Assembly (NCBI GenBank): GCA_937867415.1
Contig: CALMKO010000028.1
Location: 1 to 34,641 of the forward strand
DNA length: 34,641 nucleotides
Direction: 5' to 3'
DNA from: an uncultured Verrucomicrobiota bacterium
GTDB lineage: Bacteria; Verrucomicrobiota; Verrucomicrobiia; Verrucomicrobiales; Akkermansiaceae
Shown: positions 8,297 to 16,632 of the stretch, one piece after another
How positions within the stretch are numbered: position 1 is the stretch's first letter
How the letters are laid out: each line of letters starts with the position of its first letter
Position numbers and translations under genes: made by a program
Notes under the pieces: model-generated
Told to the model about the DNA's origin: nothing
Seen by the model: the letters and a program-made list of their open reading frames with translations, nothing else
Databases searched by the model: none

Positions 8297-10351
8297 ATGA
8301 AACACCACGCCCATATCCTTTGTCTATCGCTCGCCGCATGTTCGCTTGCAGGCGCAGCTCCCGATCTCACCAAGGAAGCCGAGGTCAACGGCGACCGCAC
8401 ACCCACCGATGCCTACGGCGGCAACCGCAAGGTGGAACAACCGCTCACACCCGATGCCGCGAAGGCTCCCTACCTGATCCCGGATGAAATCGCGCCGGGT
8501 CCGTTTTCCGCGGATTGGAAATCATTCAGCGCGGACAAGCTCAAACGCGAACCCGATTGGTGGCGCGAGGCGAAAATCGGCGTCTGGTTCCACTGGGGGC
8601 CGCAATCCATGGGCCGCAATGGGGATTGGTATGCTCGCTTTCTCTATCAGGAACCACCGGAAGGCCGCAAGGGCCGCGCCAACAACCGCTGGATGTATGA
8701 CCAGCATGTGAAGAATTTCGGCCACCCTTCCGAGTTCGGCTACATGGATGTGCTCAATGCATGGAAAGCTCCCAAGTTCGATGCGAAGAAACTGATGGAT
8801 CTTTATGCAAACTCCGGCGCCCGCTACATCCTCGTCCAGGGCGCGCATCATGATAACTTCGATCTCTGGGATTCAAAACATCAACCTTGGAACTCGGTCA
8901 ACGTCGGCCCCAAGCGCGATATCGTCGGCGAGTTGTTCACCGAGGCCCAAAAGCACAATTTCCGCACCGGCATGGCCTTCCACGCCGACTACTCGCTGTG
9001 GTGGTTTCAAACCGCTTTCGGTGCCGACAAGACCGGCCCGAAAGCCGGCGTGCCCTACGACGCCGCCACCCGCACCAAGGAAAACGGCAAGGGCAAATGG
9101 TGGGAGGGACTCGATCCCAAGGACCTTTACGGCATCGATCTCAAGGCGGAGGAACTCCCCGGCAAGAACATCCGCGATGGCTTCTTCACTCCTGTGAGAG
9201 ATCTCTTCGTGGACCCGGAAAACCGCAAGTTCGCCGAGCAATACACACTCAAGTGGTTTCACCGCGTGAAGCAGTTCGTGGACGATTACGATCCGGACAT
9301 GCTCTATACCGACGGCACCGAACCCTTCACTGGGAGCGGCACGGCCAAGGGCGTCATCAGCGATGCCACCGTCAAGGCGGTGGCCCACATGTATAACAAA
9401 CGCGCCGCCAAGACCGGCGGCACGGTCGATTGCATGGCGGTCATCAAGGGCGGCCCACGCATCCCCGGCATCGCCGCGCCGCATGAAAACGGCTACACCG
9501 GCCCCATCAAGCGCGATCCCTGGGTTTGGGAAAACACGCTCGGCGAGTGGTTCTACGAAGACAACACCCTCTATGACTCCCGCGCCATGATTTTCCAAAT
9601 GATCGAAGCCATCTCGCGCGATGGGAATTTCAATCTCAACATCGGCCTCACCCCCGAAGGCGATCTCGAACCCGGCGGGGTGAAGATGTGGCAGGACTTC
9701 GGCGAGTTTACCCGCCGCAACGCCGCCGCGATCTATGGCAGCAGCGCATGGAAAATCATCGGCGAGGACGGCGCCGCTGGAGCCGATCCCCGGTCCGCCG
9801 ATGTCGGGGCGAAGGTCCGCGCGCTCGTCGCCGACAAGAGACTCGACCTCATCGTGTCTACCCAAGCCCTGGGTGGTGACCCCGCCCCCGGCGTCCCCAA
9901 GGTCCTCGTCGTGAAATACAAGCTCCACGGCAAGCCGGGCACGATCACCCGTGCCGAAGGCGAGCGGCTGCTCATCGCCGGGAACGGCCCGCTGGAGATC
10001 CTCGACGCCCGCTTCGGCCCCGCCGCCGACGCCACCATCCCCCGCGCCTTTCCATCCGGCCCGATCGTCCGTGAACACGCGGAGTTCGCCATGGCAACGA
10101 GCGATGTGCGTTTCACCCAAGGCAAGGATGGCGCGGTCTATGCCTTCATCATGGCCACCCCCAAGCCCAGCGAAACCCTGCGCATCCGCGCCCTCGGCCG
10201 CAATGCGGGATTGCTGGAAAAACCCCTAACCACCGTGAGCTTGTTAGGCGCCAAGGAGAAGCTCCGGTGGAAACAGGAAGCGGATGCCCTGGTCATCGAT
10301 TATCCAACATCCGCAGATTTTCCCTTCGGCGTCGTTTTCAGAGTCGATTAA
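8297..10351 (+). CDS. Alpha-L-fucosidase, GH29
   Basis: A 684-residue exported GH29 enzyme that hydrolyses terminal alpha-L-fucosides with retention (family knowledge). The signal peptide MKHHAHILCLSLAACSLAGA is followed by the GH29 hallmarks KIGVWFHWGPQS (substrate-binding His-Trp), GAHHDNFDLWDSK and DPDMLYTDGTEPF, in which D339 fits the nucleophile. The barrel closes with DGNFNLNIGLTPEGDLEPGG. A beta-sandwich of about 190 residues follows, longer than in the next gene. The next gene product is a close paralogue: both share NFGHPSEFGY, DVLNAWKAPK and PWNSVNVGPK. The gene starts 34 bp after the GH29-like gene and ends 27-51 bp before its paralogue, consistent with one transcript. The acid/base residue cannot be assigned by eye. 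Confidence 0.9.
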   Translation: MKHHAHILCLSLAACSLAGAAPDLTKEAEVNGDRTPTDAYGGNRKVEQPLTPDAAKAPYLIPDEIAPGPFSADWKSFSADKLKREPDWWREAKIGVWFHWGPQSMGRNGDWYARFLYQEPPEGRKGRANNRWMYDQHVKNFGHPSEFGYMDVLNAWKAPKFDAKKLMDLYANSGARYILVQGAHHDNFDLWDSKHQPWNSVNVGPKRDIVGELFTEAQKHNFRTGMAFHADYSLWWFQTAFGADKTGPKAGVPYDAATRTKENGKGKWWEGLDPKDLYGIDLKAEELPGKNIRDGFFTPVRDLFVDPENRKFAEQYTLKWFHRVKQFVDDYDPDMLYTDGTEPFTGSGTAKGVISDATVKAVAHMYNKRAAKTGGTVDCMAVIKGGPRIPGIAAPHENGYTGPIKRDPWVWENTLGEWFYEDNTLYDSRAMIFQMIEAISRDGNFNLNIGLTPEGDLEPGGVKMWQDFGEFTRRNAAAIYGSSAWKIIGEDGAAGADPRSADVGAKVRALVADKRLDLIVSTQALGGDPAPGVPKVLVVKYKLHGKPGTITRAEGERLLIAGNGPLEILDARFGPAADATIPRAFPSGPIVREHAEFAMATSDVRFTQGKDGAVYAFIMATPKPSETLRIRALGRNAGLLEKPLTTVSLLGAKEKLRWKQEADALVIDYPTSADFPFGVVFRVD

Positions 10352-10402
10352 CCCCGTTCCACCCCGTTTAAATCCGCCGTGAAATCCACCATCCTGCATC
10401 CC

Positions 10403-12154
10403 ATGATGAAATCCCATCGCAAAACCGCTCTGATCGCTGGCATCTCCGGCCTTCTTGTCTCCCTTGGCCAGGCAGCCCCCACCTTCGCGCCATCCGCGGG
10501 CTGGGCTCTCGACAAGGCTCCGGCCGTTCCGCCGCCCGCCGCGCCTAACAGCAAGAACCCCGCGGATCCCGCCTCATTCCCGGAAGCCAAAATGGACTTC
10601 AAGATCGCACCCGGCCCCTTCGAGCCGACATGGGAATCCATCAAAAACAACTACCCCGGCACACCGCAATGGTTCAACAACGCGAAGTTCGGTGTCTTCG
10701 TCCATTGGGGACCGCAGGCATCCGGGCGCAGTGGCGACTGGTATGCCCGCAAACTTTACCGCGAAGGCGAAGGACCTGCCAACAACCACCGCCAGAACTT
10801 CGGCCACCCTTCCGAATTCGGCTACAAGGACGTGCTAAATGCCTGGAAAGCCCCGAAGTGGGATGCCGCAAAACTCACGGAAGCGTTTCACGACGCGGGC
10901 ATGCGCTTCATGATGGTCGTCGGCGTCCATCATGACAACTACGACCTCTGGGACTCGACATACAACCCTTGGAATTCCGTCAACGTCGGACCCAAAAAGG
11001 ACATGATCGGCGAGTGGTCGAAGGAAGCGAAAAAACGCGACATGCGCTTCTGCATCACCTTCCACCATGAATACAGTTGGTGGTGGTGGGCGGATGCCTA
11101 CCGCGCCGACCGCAACGGCCCCAAAGCCGGCATCCCCTACGACGGCAACCTCACCCTCGCCGACGGCAAGGGAAAATGGTGGGAGGGACTCGATCCCAGA
11201 TTGTTATATAATATCAACCTCGGCGAATACACCGATGGAACCGGCAAGTCGGTCACCGAGATCGCCTTCGGACAAAAGGGCATATTCCAGGATCACCAGG
11301 ACTATGCCAAATGGTATGCGGAACGCTGGGCACTCCGCATCATGGACGCCATCGACAAGTATGATCCGGACATGTTCTATACCGACGGCAATGGCCCGGA
11401 ACCCTTCTGCGGCACCCTGAGCGGTTCCGGTTTCAAGTGCGACGCCGGCCGCCGCGTGGTCGCCCATTACTATAACCGCTCACTCGCCAAACATGGCAAG
11501 GTGGACACCCTCGCGCTCATCAAGTTCCAGGCCGGGAATCCTGCCGTAGGCATGACTTATGAAGTGAACGTGCCAGACAGGATCCTGAGCGGTCAGCCAT
11601 GGATCGGTGAGAACCCGATCGGCGATTGGTATTACGGCCCCGGTTACACATACAACGCGGTGAACCTGGTCCGTAGCTTGTTAGAGTATGCCTCGCGTGG
11701 CGGAAACTACGCCTGCGCCGTGCCGGTGGACCCGGAAGGTGGCATGGAACCGGAATGCGTCGCAATGCTCAAGGACATGGGCGAGTGGATGCGCGTGAAC
11801 GGCGAGGGAATCTACGGCAGCCAAGCCTGGGACAAGTGGGGCGAGGGCTCGGTGGTGATGCCGAACGGACCGCTCAGCCAACATCAGGTCAATACGCCAT
11901 ACACCGCAGCTGACATCCGCTTCACCCAAAAAGGCGATGACCTCTACGCCTGGCTCATGGCCTGGCCAGCCGATGGCAAAGTGCTCATCCGCTCGCTGCC
12001 GGAAGGCTCCGGTGAAATCTCAGACATCAAACTGCTCGGCAGCAGCGCGAAACTCACCTGGCGCCAAACCAGCGAAGGACTTGAAGTCAAACTCCCCTCA
12101 CAAGCACTTGGCAAGTTCGCCCACGGGCTTAAGCTCTCCCGAGCCAAGCCATGA
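10403..12154 (+). CDS. Alpha-L-fucosidase, GH29 (tandem paralogue)
   Basis: A second GH29 enzyme, 583 residues from ATG 10403. An in-frame GTG at 10379 would add 8 residues; I prefer 10403 or 10406 because the product then begins with a compact signal peptide (MMKSHRKTALIAG). Motifs: KFGVFVHWGPQASG, VHHDNYDLWDS and DPDMFYTDGNGPEPF, with predicted nucleophile D328 counting from 10403. It is clearly homologous to the previous product (shared NFGHPSEFGY, DVLNAWKAP, PWNSVNVGPK, KWWEGLDP) but has diverged after the barrel and has a shorter C-terminal sandwich, so the pair may act on different fucosyl linkages. The stop overlaps the next start by ATGA (12151-12154), which suggests translational coupling to the GH95 gene. 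Confidence 0.9.
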   Translation: MMKSHRKTALIAGISGLLVSLGQAAPTFAPSAGWALDKAPAVPPPAAPNSKNPADPASFPEAKMDFKIAPGPFEPTWESIKNNYPGTPQWFNNAKFGVFVHWGPQASGRSGDWYARKLYREGEGPANNHRQNFGHPSEFGYKDVLNAWKAPKWDAAKLTEAFHDAGMRFMMVVGVHHDNYDLWDSTYNPWNSVNVGPKKDMIGEWSKEAKKRDMRFCITFHHEYSWWWWADAYRADRNGPKAGIPYDGNLTLADGKGKWWEGLDPRLLYNINLGEYTDGTGKSVTEIAFGQKGIFQDHQDYAKWYAERWALRIMDAIDKYDPDMFYTDGNGPEPFCGTLSGSGFKCDAGRRVVAHYYNRSLAKHGKVDTLALIKFQAGNPAVGMTYEVNVPDRILSGQPWIGENPIGDWYYGPGYTYNAVNLVRSLLEYASRGGNYACAVPVDPEGGMEPECVAMLKDMGEWMRVNGEGIYGSQAWDKWGEGSVVMPNGPLSQHQVNTPYTAADIRFTQKGDDLYAWLMAWPADGKVLIRSLPEGSGEISDIKLLGSSAKLTWRQTSEGLEVKLPSQALGKFAHGLKLSRAKP

Positions 12155-13200
12155 AATCACCCTTCTTATCCCTATCTCGATTCCTTTCCCTAGGTTCCCT
12201 TTTCGTCATCCCATGGTCAGCAGCCTACGGCGCGCAGCCTACCGGGAATCCCCAGACCCTATGGTTCGACGAACCCGCGCGCGATTGGAACGGAGCCTTG
12301 CCTTTGGGCAACGCGCATCTCGGCGCCATGGTTCACGGCGACCCTGCCAAGGAAGTGATCCAGCTCAATGAATCCACCTTCTGGGCCGGCTATCCGCACG
12401 ATTATGTAAAACCGGGCGCGGCAAAGCATTTGCCAGAAATCCGCCGCTTGTTGTTCGAAGGCAAGGAAGGCGACGCTACCAACCTCGCCAACGCCCACTT
12501 CATGGGCGATCCACCGTTTTTGGCAGCCTATCAACCGCTCGGGCACCTCCGCCTCGAAAATGCCCTGCCAGACCAAACCACAAAATACCGCCGCGAACTC
12601 GATCTGCGCACGGGCGTGGCCAAGGTCTCATTCCAGTCCGCGGATGTCACCTACACCCGGGAGTATTTCATTTCCCATCCGGATCGTGTCATGGTCATCC
12701 GTTTCACCGCCTCCGCACCGGGCAGCATTTCCTTCACCGCAGGCATGGATTCCGATTACCCGCACCGGACCGAAAGCGGGGCTGGCGGAAGCTTGGTGAT
12801 GAACGGCCAGTGGCATGAGGATGGCAAACCGAAGGACTGGATCGCGAAATGGGACAAACCCGGCATGAAGTTTTCCTGTGGCCTGCAAGCCATCCACGAC
12901 GGTGGACAACTCCAATCCGCGGGAGACAAACTCCGCGTTGAAAAAGCCAATTCCGTCACCCTTGTGATGGGCGCAGGCACCAGCTTCCGCAACTTCCGCG
13001 ACATCTCCGGAGATCCCTCGTCCGAATGGCCGGGCAAGGTGAAGGCCGCCAAAGCTGCCGGCCATCAAATACTGTTAGAAAAACATCTGGCGGACTTCCA
13101 GGGGAAGATGGACCGCGTGAAACTCGACCTTGGCGGCGCGGAAGCGGACGTCAAACCGGTCAATCAACGAATCGGACGCCGTCAAGGCCGGTGCCGATGA
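12151..13200 (+). CDS. GH95 N-terminal part (upstream of the frameshift)
   Basis: A 349-residue fragment with a signal peptide ([20 protein letters not shown]...). It covers the N-terminal beta-sandwich of GH95, with [20 protein letters not shown] and [10 protein letters not shown], typical of the family. Its last ten or so residues (GRRQGRCR) are out-of-frame reading after the extra G at 13174-13175. The ATG overlaps the stop of the preceding GH29 gene. Alone it would have no active site. Confidence 0.8.
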   Translation: MKSPFLSLSRFLSLGSLFVIPWSAAYGAQPTGNPQTLWFDEPARDWNGALPLGNAHLGAMVHGDPAKEVIQLNESTFWAGYPHDYVKPGAAKHLPEIRRLLFEGKEGDATNLANAHFMGDPPFLAAYQPLGHLRLENALPDQTTKYRRELDLRTGVAKVSFQSADVTYTREYFISHPDRVMVIRFTASAPGSISFTAGMDSDYPHRTESGAGGSLVMNGQWHEDGKPKDWIAKWDKPGMKFSCGLQAIHDGGQLQSAGDKLRVEKANSVTLVMGAGTSFRNFRDISGDPSSEWPGKVKAAKAAGHQILLEKHLADFQGKMDRVKLDLGGAEADVKPVNQRIGRRQGRCR

Positions 13201-14563
13201 TCCGGCCCTGGCCGCGCTCTATTTCCAATTCGGCCGCTACCTGTTGCTTTCCTCCAGCCGCCCCGGATCCCAGCCCGCGAACCTTCAGGGAATCTGGAAC
13301 AAGGATACCGTCCCTGCATGGGGCAGCAAATACACCACCAACATCAATCTCCAGATGAACTACTGGCATGCCGAGGTGGCCAATCTATCAGAATGCGGTA
13401 TGCCGGTTTATGAGATGATCGACGATCTCATGCTCACCGGTTCGCGGGTTGCAAAGGAATACTACGGTTGCGACGGATGGACCTTGCACCACAATACCGA
13501 CATCTGGCGCGCGACCACCCCGGTCGATGGGGTGTGGGGTGTCTGGCCGATGGGTGCCGCTTGGCTGGTGCGCCAACCGTGGGAACATTATCTCTTCAGC
13601 GGTGACAAGGATTTCCTCGGCAAACGCGCCTGGCCACAAATGAAAGGCGCTGCGGAATTCATCCTCGATTTCCTGGTAGAAGCCCCGCCCGGCTCCCCCG
13701 TCGCCGGCAAGCTCGTGACCGCGCCATCGCACTCGCCGGAAAACGCCTTCCTCAAACCCGATGGCAGCCGTGGCATGTTCACCTACGCCGCCACCATGGA
13801 TTTGATGATCATCCGGGATTTGTTAGAAAATTGCCTCGCGGCAGCTAGGGATCTTGGCGGCGAATCGTTCGAGCCCGCCTTCCAGCAAAAACTCCGCGAT
13901 ACCCTCGCCCGCCTCGCCCCCGTCCAGATCAGCCCGGAATCCGGCCGGATCCAGGAATGGGTTCGCGACTATCAGGAACCCGAGCCCGGCCACCGCCACA
14001 TGTCGCACCTGTATGCACTGCACCCCGGCAGCCAGATCACCCAGCGCGGCACCCCGGAACTTGCCGCAGCAGCCCGCAAAAGCCTGGAAACACGCCTCGC
14101 CAACGGGGGCGGCGGCACCGGCTGGAGCCGCTGCTGGTTGGTCAGCTTTTTCGCCCGTCTCCACGATGGCAAAGAAGCCCAAAAACACCTCCAACTGCTC
14201 TTTGCCAATTCCACCCTGCCCAACCTTTTCGACAGCTGCCCGCCATTCCAGATCGACGGGAATTTCGGCGGCGCGGCCGGCATCGCCGAAATGCTCCTGC
14301 AATCGCACGATGGCGAAATCGAACTCCTGCCCGCGCTGCCTCCGAATTGGCAGAACGGCTCGATCCACGGTCTGCGCGCCCGCGGCGGCTTCGAAGTCGA
14401 CCTCACCTGGAAAGATGGCCAACTCAGTTCAGTCGGCATCCGCAGCATCAAGGGTGGCAAAAATCAATTGCGCCATGGCAACAAGACGGTTCCGCTGCTC
14501 TTGAAGCCCGGTGAACGCATCCTCCTTGATCGCGAGTTGCATACTGCGAATTCAGGCAACTGA
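13130..14563 (+). CDS. GH95 catalytic part (downstream of the frameshift)
   Basis: The continuation of the GH95 gene in the +1 frame: the (alpha/alpha)6 barrel and C-terminal domain. The nominal start near 13130 is a TTG inside out-of-frame sequence; authentic coding begins at about 13175 ([10 protein letters not shown]). Motifs present are [38 protein letters not shown] and QIDGNFGG. Without the upstream half the fragment lacks both a signal peptide and the N-terminal sandwich, so it would not be a working exported enzyme by itself. Confidence 0.8.
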   Translation: MAARKRTSNRSINESDAVKAGADDPALAALYFQFGRYLLLSSSRPGSQPANLQGIWNKDTVPAWGSKYTTNINLQMNYWHAEVANLSECGMPVYEMIDDLMLTGSRVAKEYYGCDGWTLHHNTDIWRATTPVDGVWGVWPMGAAWLVRQPWEHYLFSGDKDFLGKRAWPQMKGAAEFILDFLVEAPPGSPVAGKLVTAPSHSPENAFLKPDGSRGMFTYAATMDLMIIRDLLENCLAAARDLGGESFEPAFQQKLRDTLARLAPVQISPESGRIQEWVRDYQEPEPGHRHMSHLYALHPGSQITQRGTPELAAAARKSLETRLANGGGGTGWSRCWLVSFFARLHDGKEAQKHLQLLFANSTLPNLFDSCPPFQIDGNFGGAAGIAEMLLQSHDGEIELLPALPPNWQNGSIHGLRARGGFEVDLTWKDGQLSSVGIRSIKGGKNQLRHGNKTVPLLLKPGERILLDRELHTANSGN

Positions 14564-14601
14564 ACCCGAAGTGGATTCGTTAGAACCAATCCCACATCAC
14601 G

Positions 14602-14616
14602 GCGCTTTCGCAGCGC
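14602..14616. terminator. Small hairpin between GH95 and GH97
   Basis: GCGCT (14602-14606) and AGCGC (14612-14616) form a 5-bp stem with a 5-nt loop in the 120-bp gap after GH95, the longest gap among the glycosidase genes before 23480. No T-run follows, so it may be an attenuator or RNA-processing hairpin, or chance. Confidence 0.25.
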
Positions 14617-14683
14617 ATCCAAACAATCACAAACGAACACTTCACCCTCATCGATCACTGATCCTCAAGAGAGAAAACTTATC

Positions 14684-16603
14684 ATGACGACACACCTTCC
14701 ATTTTTCGCAATCACCTTGATCGCGAGCATTCCACTCACCACATCCGCTGCGGAGTCGGTGACGCTCACCAGCCCTGACCAACGCATCAGCACCAAGGTT
14801 TCCATTCGCGACAAGGAACTCTTCTATCAACTCCAGCTCAGCGGTAAGACCCTGCTCGAAGACTCCCGTCTCGGCGTCACCGTCGATGGCGTGGACCTCG
14901 GTGCGGGCGTGAAGGAAATCAAGCTCGGTGAAACCACCAGCCATCAGGAAGAATACCGTCTCAACGGCGATGAAAGCCTGCTCAAAAGCCATGACAAGCG
15001 GGTTACCATCACCGCCGAGCGTGACGGCGAGCCACTCGTCATCGAACTCCGCGCCTTCAATCAAGGACTCGGCTTCCGCTATATCGTCCCGGGCGATACC
15101 ACACGCAGGATATCCGGTGAAGCCACCTCTTGGAAATTGCCCGCGCAAACCAAAGTCTGGTCCCGCACCAACACCCACGGGGATTACTCGGACCGGGCTG
15201 CAAGTGCAAACACCGGCACCTTGCCCGTCGGCAAGGAAGTCGTCGGACCGCTGTTAGGTGAACTCCCGGGTGGCCACGGCTACGTCGGCATTACCGAAGC
15301 GGCCCCATGGAACTACTCCGGACTCAGCTTCAAGTTCAACTCTGCGGAAAACATCGCTTCACAATTCAAATATGACGCCGAGTGGACCATGAACGGAGGA
15401 TCGCCCACCCCATGGCGCGTGGTAATGGTCGGCAGCGACCTCCACTCCGTGATGCAAGGCCGCCAGCTCGTCACCCATCTCTCCCCCGCCCCGGATCCGC
15501 AACTCTATCCACAAGGATCACAGACCTCCTGGATCCAACCCGGCCGCTCGGCCTGGAGCTGGCTCGACCCCCACGCCCGCGCACGCGGCGGCGTCACCGT
15601 GGACCACCAGAAGCGCTTCATCGACATGGCCGCCGAACTCGACTTTGAATACAACACGGTCGATGATGGTTGGGAAATGTGGCCGGACAAATGGAAGACC
15701 CTCGCCGATCTCGCTGCCTACGCGAAATCAAAAAATGTGAAACTCATCGCTTGGAAGGACACTGCCGATGGCGATCGCGTCCCGGATCCCGCCGACAACT
15801 ACAGCAACCTTCGTAGTTTCCTCGACAAGTGCCGCGATGCTGGCCTCGCCGGAATCAAGATCGACTTCCTCCACGGCAATCCACTCATCGGCGAGGGCAC
15901 CAAAACCTTGAGTTATATGCCAGTCGTCTATCGCATGTGTGCCGAGCGCCGATTGATGGTGAATTTCCATGGCGCGGTCAAACCTACCGGCCAGGCCCGC
16001 ACCTGGCCGAACGCGATCACCCAGGAACCCGTGCTTGGCATGGAAGCCGGTGCCGCTCCGGCAGATGCCACCGTCGTCGCCTTCCTCTGCGGCCTGTCAG
16101 GATACTGCGATTACACCCCCGGACTCTTCGCACAGGGCGAGAACCCGGAACTGCGTGGCAAGTCCACCTGGGCGCATCAACTTGCACTGGGCGTGGTATA
16201 TTGCTCGCCGATGCAGCACTGGGCAAGCGGCCCCGAACTCACCGCGGCCGCGTTTCCTCAAGACTCACTGCAACGCGCCGTCTATCAATCCATTCCTCCG
16301 ACGTGGGATGAAACCATCGTTCTATCAGCAAGCAAACCCGGCAGCATCGCCGCCTTCGCACGCCGCAAGGGTAAGGATTGGTTTGTCGGAATCATCAACG
16401 GCAACGAGAATGAAGCGGTGATGATCGAAAAACTCGAACTACCATTCCTCGGCACCAAGAATCACGCGAGCGTGTGGGTTGCCGATGGCACGAAACCCGA
16501 CGAATTCCGGACCGGCAAATCCTCCGGAGCAAATTCCAACAAACCACTCACCGTCAAACTCGCTCCTAGCGGCGGCTTTGTCGCGATGTTCCGGGCCGAG
16601 TGA
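14684..16603 (+). CDS. GH97 alpha-galactosidase/alpha-glucosidase
   Basis: A 639-residue exported GH97 enzyme. The signal peptide MTTHLPFFAITLIASIPLTT precedes the N-terminal super-sandwich (about 25-275), a TIM barrel (about 280-540) and a C-terminal sandwich. Hallmarks: NTVDDGWEMW, NVKLIAWKDT, AGIKIDF, VNFHGAVKPTG and ITQEPVLGMEAG. GH97 contains inverting alpha-glucosidases, which use two glutamates as base, and retaining alpha-galactosidases, which use an aspartate nucleophile in the GxKxDF strand (family knowledge). D394 in GIKIDF and E448 in TQEPV therefore favour a retaining alpha-galactosidase; this is inference. A purine-rich AAGAGAG lies 10 nt before the ATG, one of the few Shine-Dalgarno-like sites here. 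The next gene begins 29 bp downstream. Confidence 0.9.
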   Translation: MTTHLPFFAITLIASIPLTTSAAESVTLTSPDQRISTKVSIRDKELFYQLQLSGKTLLEDSRLGVTVDGVDLGAGVKEIKLGETTSHQEEYRLNGDESLLKSHDKRVTITAERDGEPLVIELRAFNQGLGFRYIVPGDTTRRISGEATSWKLPAQTKVWSRTNTHGDYSDRAASANTGTLPVGKEVVGPLLGELPGGHGYVGITEAAPWNYSGLSFKFNSAENIASQFKYDAEWTMNGGSPTPWRVVMVGSDLHSVMQGRQLVTHLSPAPDPQLYPQGSQTSWIQPGRSAWSWLDPHARARGGVTVDHQKRFIDMAAELDFEYNTVDDGWEMWPDKWKTLADLAAYAKSKNVKLIAWKDTADGDRVPDPADNYSNLRSFLDKCRDAGLAGIKIDFLHGNPLIGEGTKTLSYMPVVYRMCAERRLMVNFHGAVKPTGQARTWPNAITQEPVLGMEAGAAPADATVVAFLCGLSGYCDYTPGLFAQGENPELRGKSTWAHQLALGVVYCSPMQHWASGPELTAAAFPQDSLQRAVYQSIPPTWDETIVLSASKPGSIAAFARRKGKDWFVGIINGNENEAVMIEKLELPFLGTKNHASVWVADGTKPDEFRTGKSSGANSNKPLTVKLAPSGGFVAMFRAE

Positions 16604-16632
16604 ACAGCCCTAACAACATCTCACCTTTTATC

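Larger units (their letters stand above)
12151..14563 (+). pseudogene. GH95 alpha-L-fucosidase/galactosidase gene, interrupted by a +1 frameshift
   Basis: The two halves of a GH95 enzyme lie in different frames. Upstream reads ...VNQRI then falls out of frame; downstream resumes ...[24 protein letters not shown]. Removing one G from GG at 13174-13175 joins them seamlessly as NQRI-DAVKAG and gives about 803 residues, a normal GH95 length. All active-site motifs survive: [11 protein letters not shown] (N397 and N399 in repaired numbering), SPENAF (E530, expected acid) and QIDGNFGG (D702). The rest of the gene shows no decay, so either a sequencing or assembly error or a very recent mutation is likely. 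GH95 enzymes invert the anomeric centre and release 1,2-linked L-fucose or L-galactose (family knowledge). A signal peptide spans about 1-28. Confidence 0.85.

Noticed and set aside
8873-10120. 415-residue minus-strand open frame opposite a GH29 gene
   Set aside because: Antisense shadow of a gene with clear GH29 motifs; no recognisable domain or signal peptide of its own.
13130-14563. Independent gene starting at 13130
   Set aside because: Its first 15 residues are out-of-frame reading of the upstream GH95 half; the two halves form one gene split by an extra G.
16600-16632. GTG 16600 as start of the GH106-type gene
   Set aside because: It would place 11 polar residues before the signal peptide and overlap GH97; ATG 16633 gives a standard leader.
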